DNA of 64,000 bases. Origin: Rhizobium sp. BG4 (GTDB lineage: Bacteria > Pseudomonadota > Alphaproteobacteria > Rhizobiales > Rhizobiaceae). Each line of letters begins with the position of its first letter. The stretch's first letter is position 1. The notes beneath the pieces are model-generated. The model had not been told where the DNA came from and did no database searches. It saw nothing but the letters and a program-made list of their open reading frames with translations. The DNA lies in NCBI RefSeq assembly GCF_016864575.1, contig NZ_CP044125.1:496001-560000 (forward strand), written 5' to 3'. This document shows positions 63,227-64,000 of this stretch, one piece after another. The translations under genes and the position numbers were made by a program.

Positions 63227-64000
<774 letters not shown>

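Overview
The window reads as chromosomal core sequence of a fast-growing alphaproteobacterium of the genus Rhizobium (R. etli / R. leguminosarum type). I infer this from high-GC codon use, a RopB-like outer-membrane protein, an EmrAB/RmrAB-type efflux operon, gene order typical of the Rhizobiales (lptF-lptG-lptD-surA-pdxA-rsmA facing gmk-yicC-mltG-fabF-acpP-fabG-fabD; rpsF-rpsR-DUF2232-rplI; radA-cvpA-purF) and several palindromic intergenic elements of the rhizobial mosaic (RIME-like) kind. No rRNA, tRNA, CRISPR array, prophage or intact insertion sequence was recognised.

Layout. 1-7.3 kb: end of purM, purN, a VapBC-type toxin-antitoxin pair, an orphan PhnM, a molybdopterin oxidoreductase overlapping a NUDIX hydrolase, rlmJ and a glutathione transferase. 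7.3-12.7 kb: ropB-like gene, a FolM/PTR1-type short-chain dehydrogenase overlapping uvrC (broken by a one-base deletion), pgsA, moaD, moaE. 12.7-19.4 kb: orphan LivH-like permease divergent from a CGNR zinc-finger regulator with a lipoprotein gene, then ndk, a second glutathione transferase, a GGDEF protein and a six-TM chemoreceptor. 19.5-26.7 kb: YheS-type ABC-F ATPase (also frameshifted), polysaccharide deacetylase lipoprotein, galactose-dehydrogenase-like oxidoreductase, holC, pepA, PAP2 phosphatase.

26.7-41 kb is an envelope and lipid block: LPS export (lptFGD), outer-membrane chaperone surA, pdxA, rsmA, and on the other strand gmk, yicC, mltG and the fatty-acid genes fabF, acpP, fabG and fabD. 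41-48.3 kb: aldo/keto reductase, the S6/S18/L9 ribosomal operon, and a marR-MFS-HlyD efflux operon. 48.3-57.8 kb: dnaB, a roughly 1 kb low-GC island with one orphan membrane protein, alr, a LysE exporter, a PDZ protein with a long acidic tail, radA, cvpA, purF. 58-64 kb: short-chain dehydrogenase, a MazEF-type module with a perfect 18-bp palindrome, a GH25 muramidase, cysS, three overlapping GFA/CENP-V paralogues, and the start of a proline iminopeptidase.

The best candidates for something little described are the triple GFA operon with a shared C-terminal HPDHDT motif, the CGNR regulator / orphan permease locus with its near-perfect operator, the histidine-rich six-TM chemoreceptor input domain, and the PTR1-like reductase coupled to uvrC. 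The uvrC and yheS frameshifts each restore a full-length protein if one G is added, so they look more like sequence errors than gene decay.
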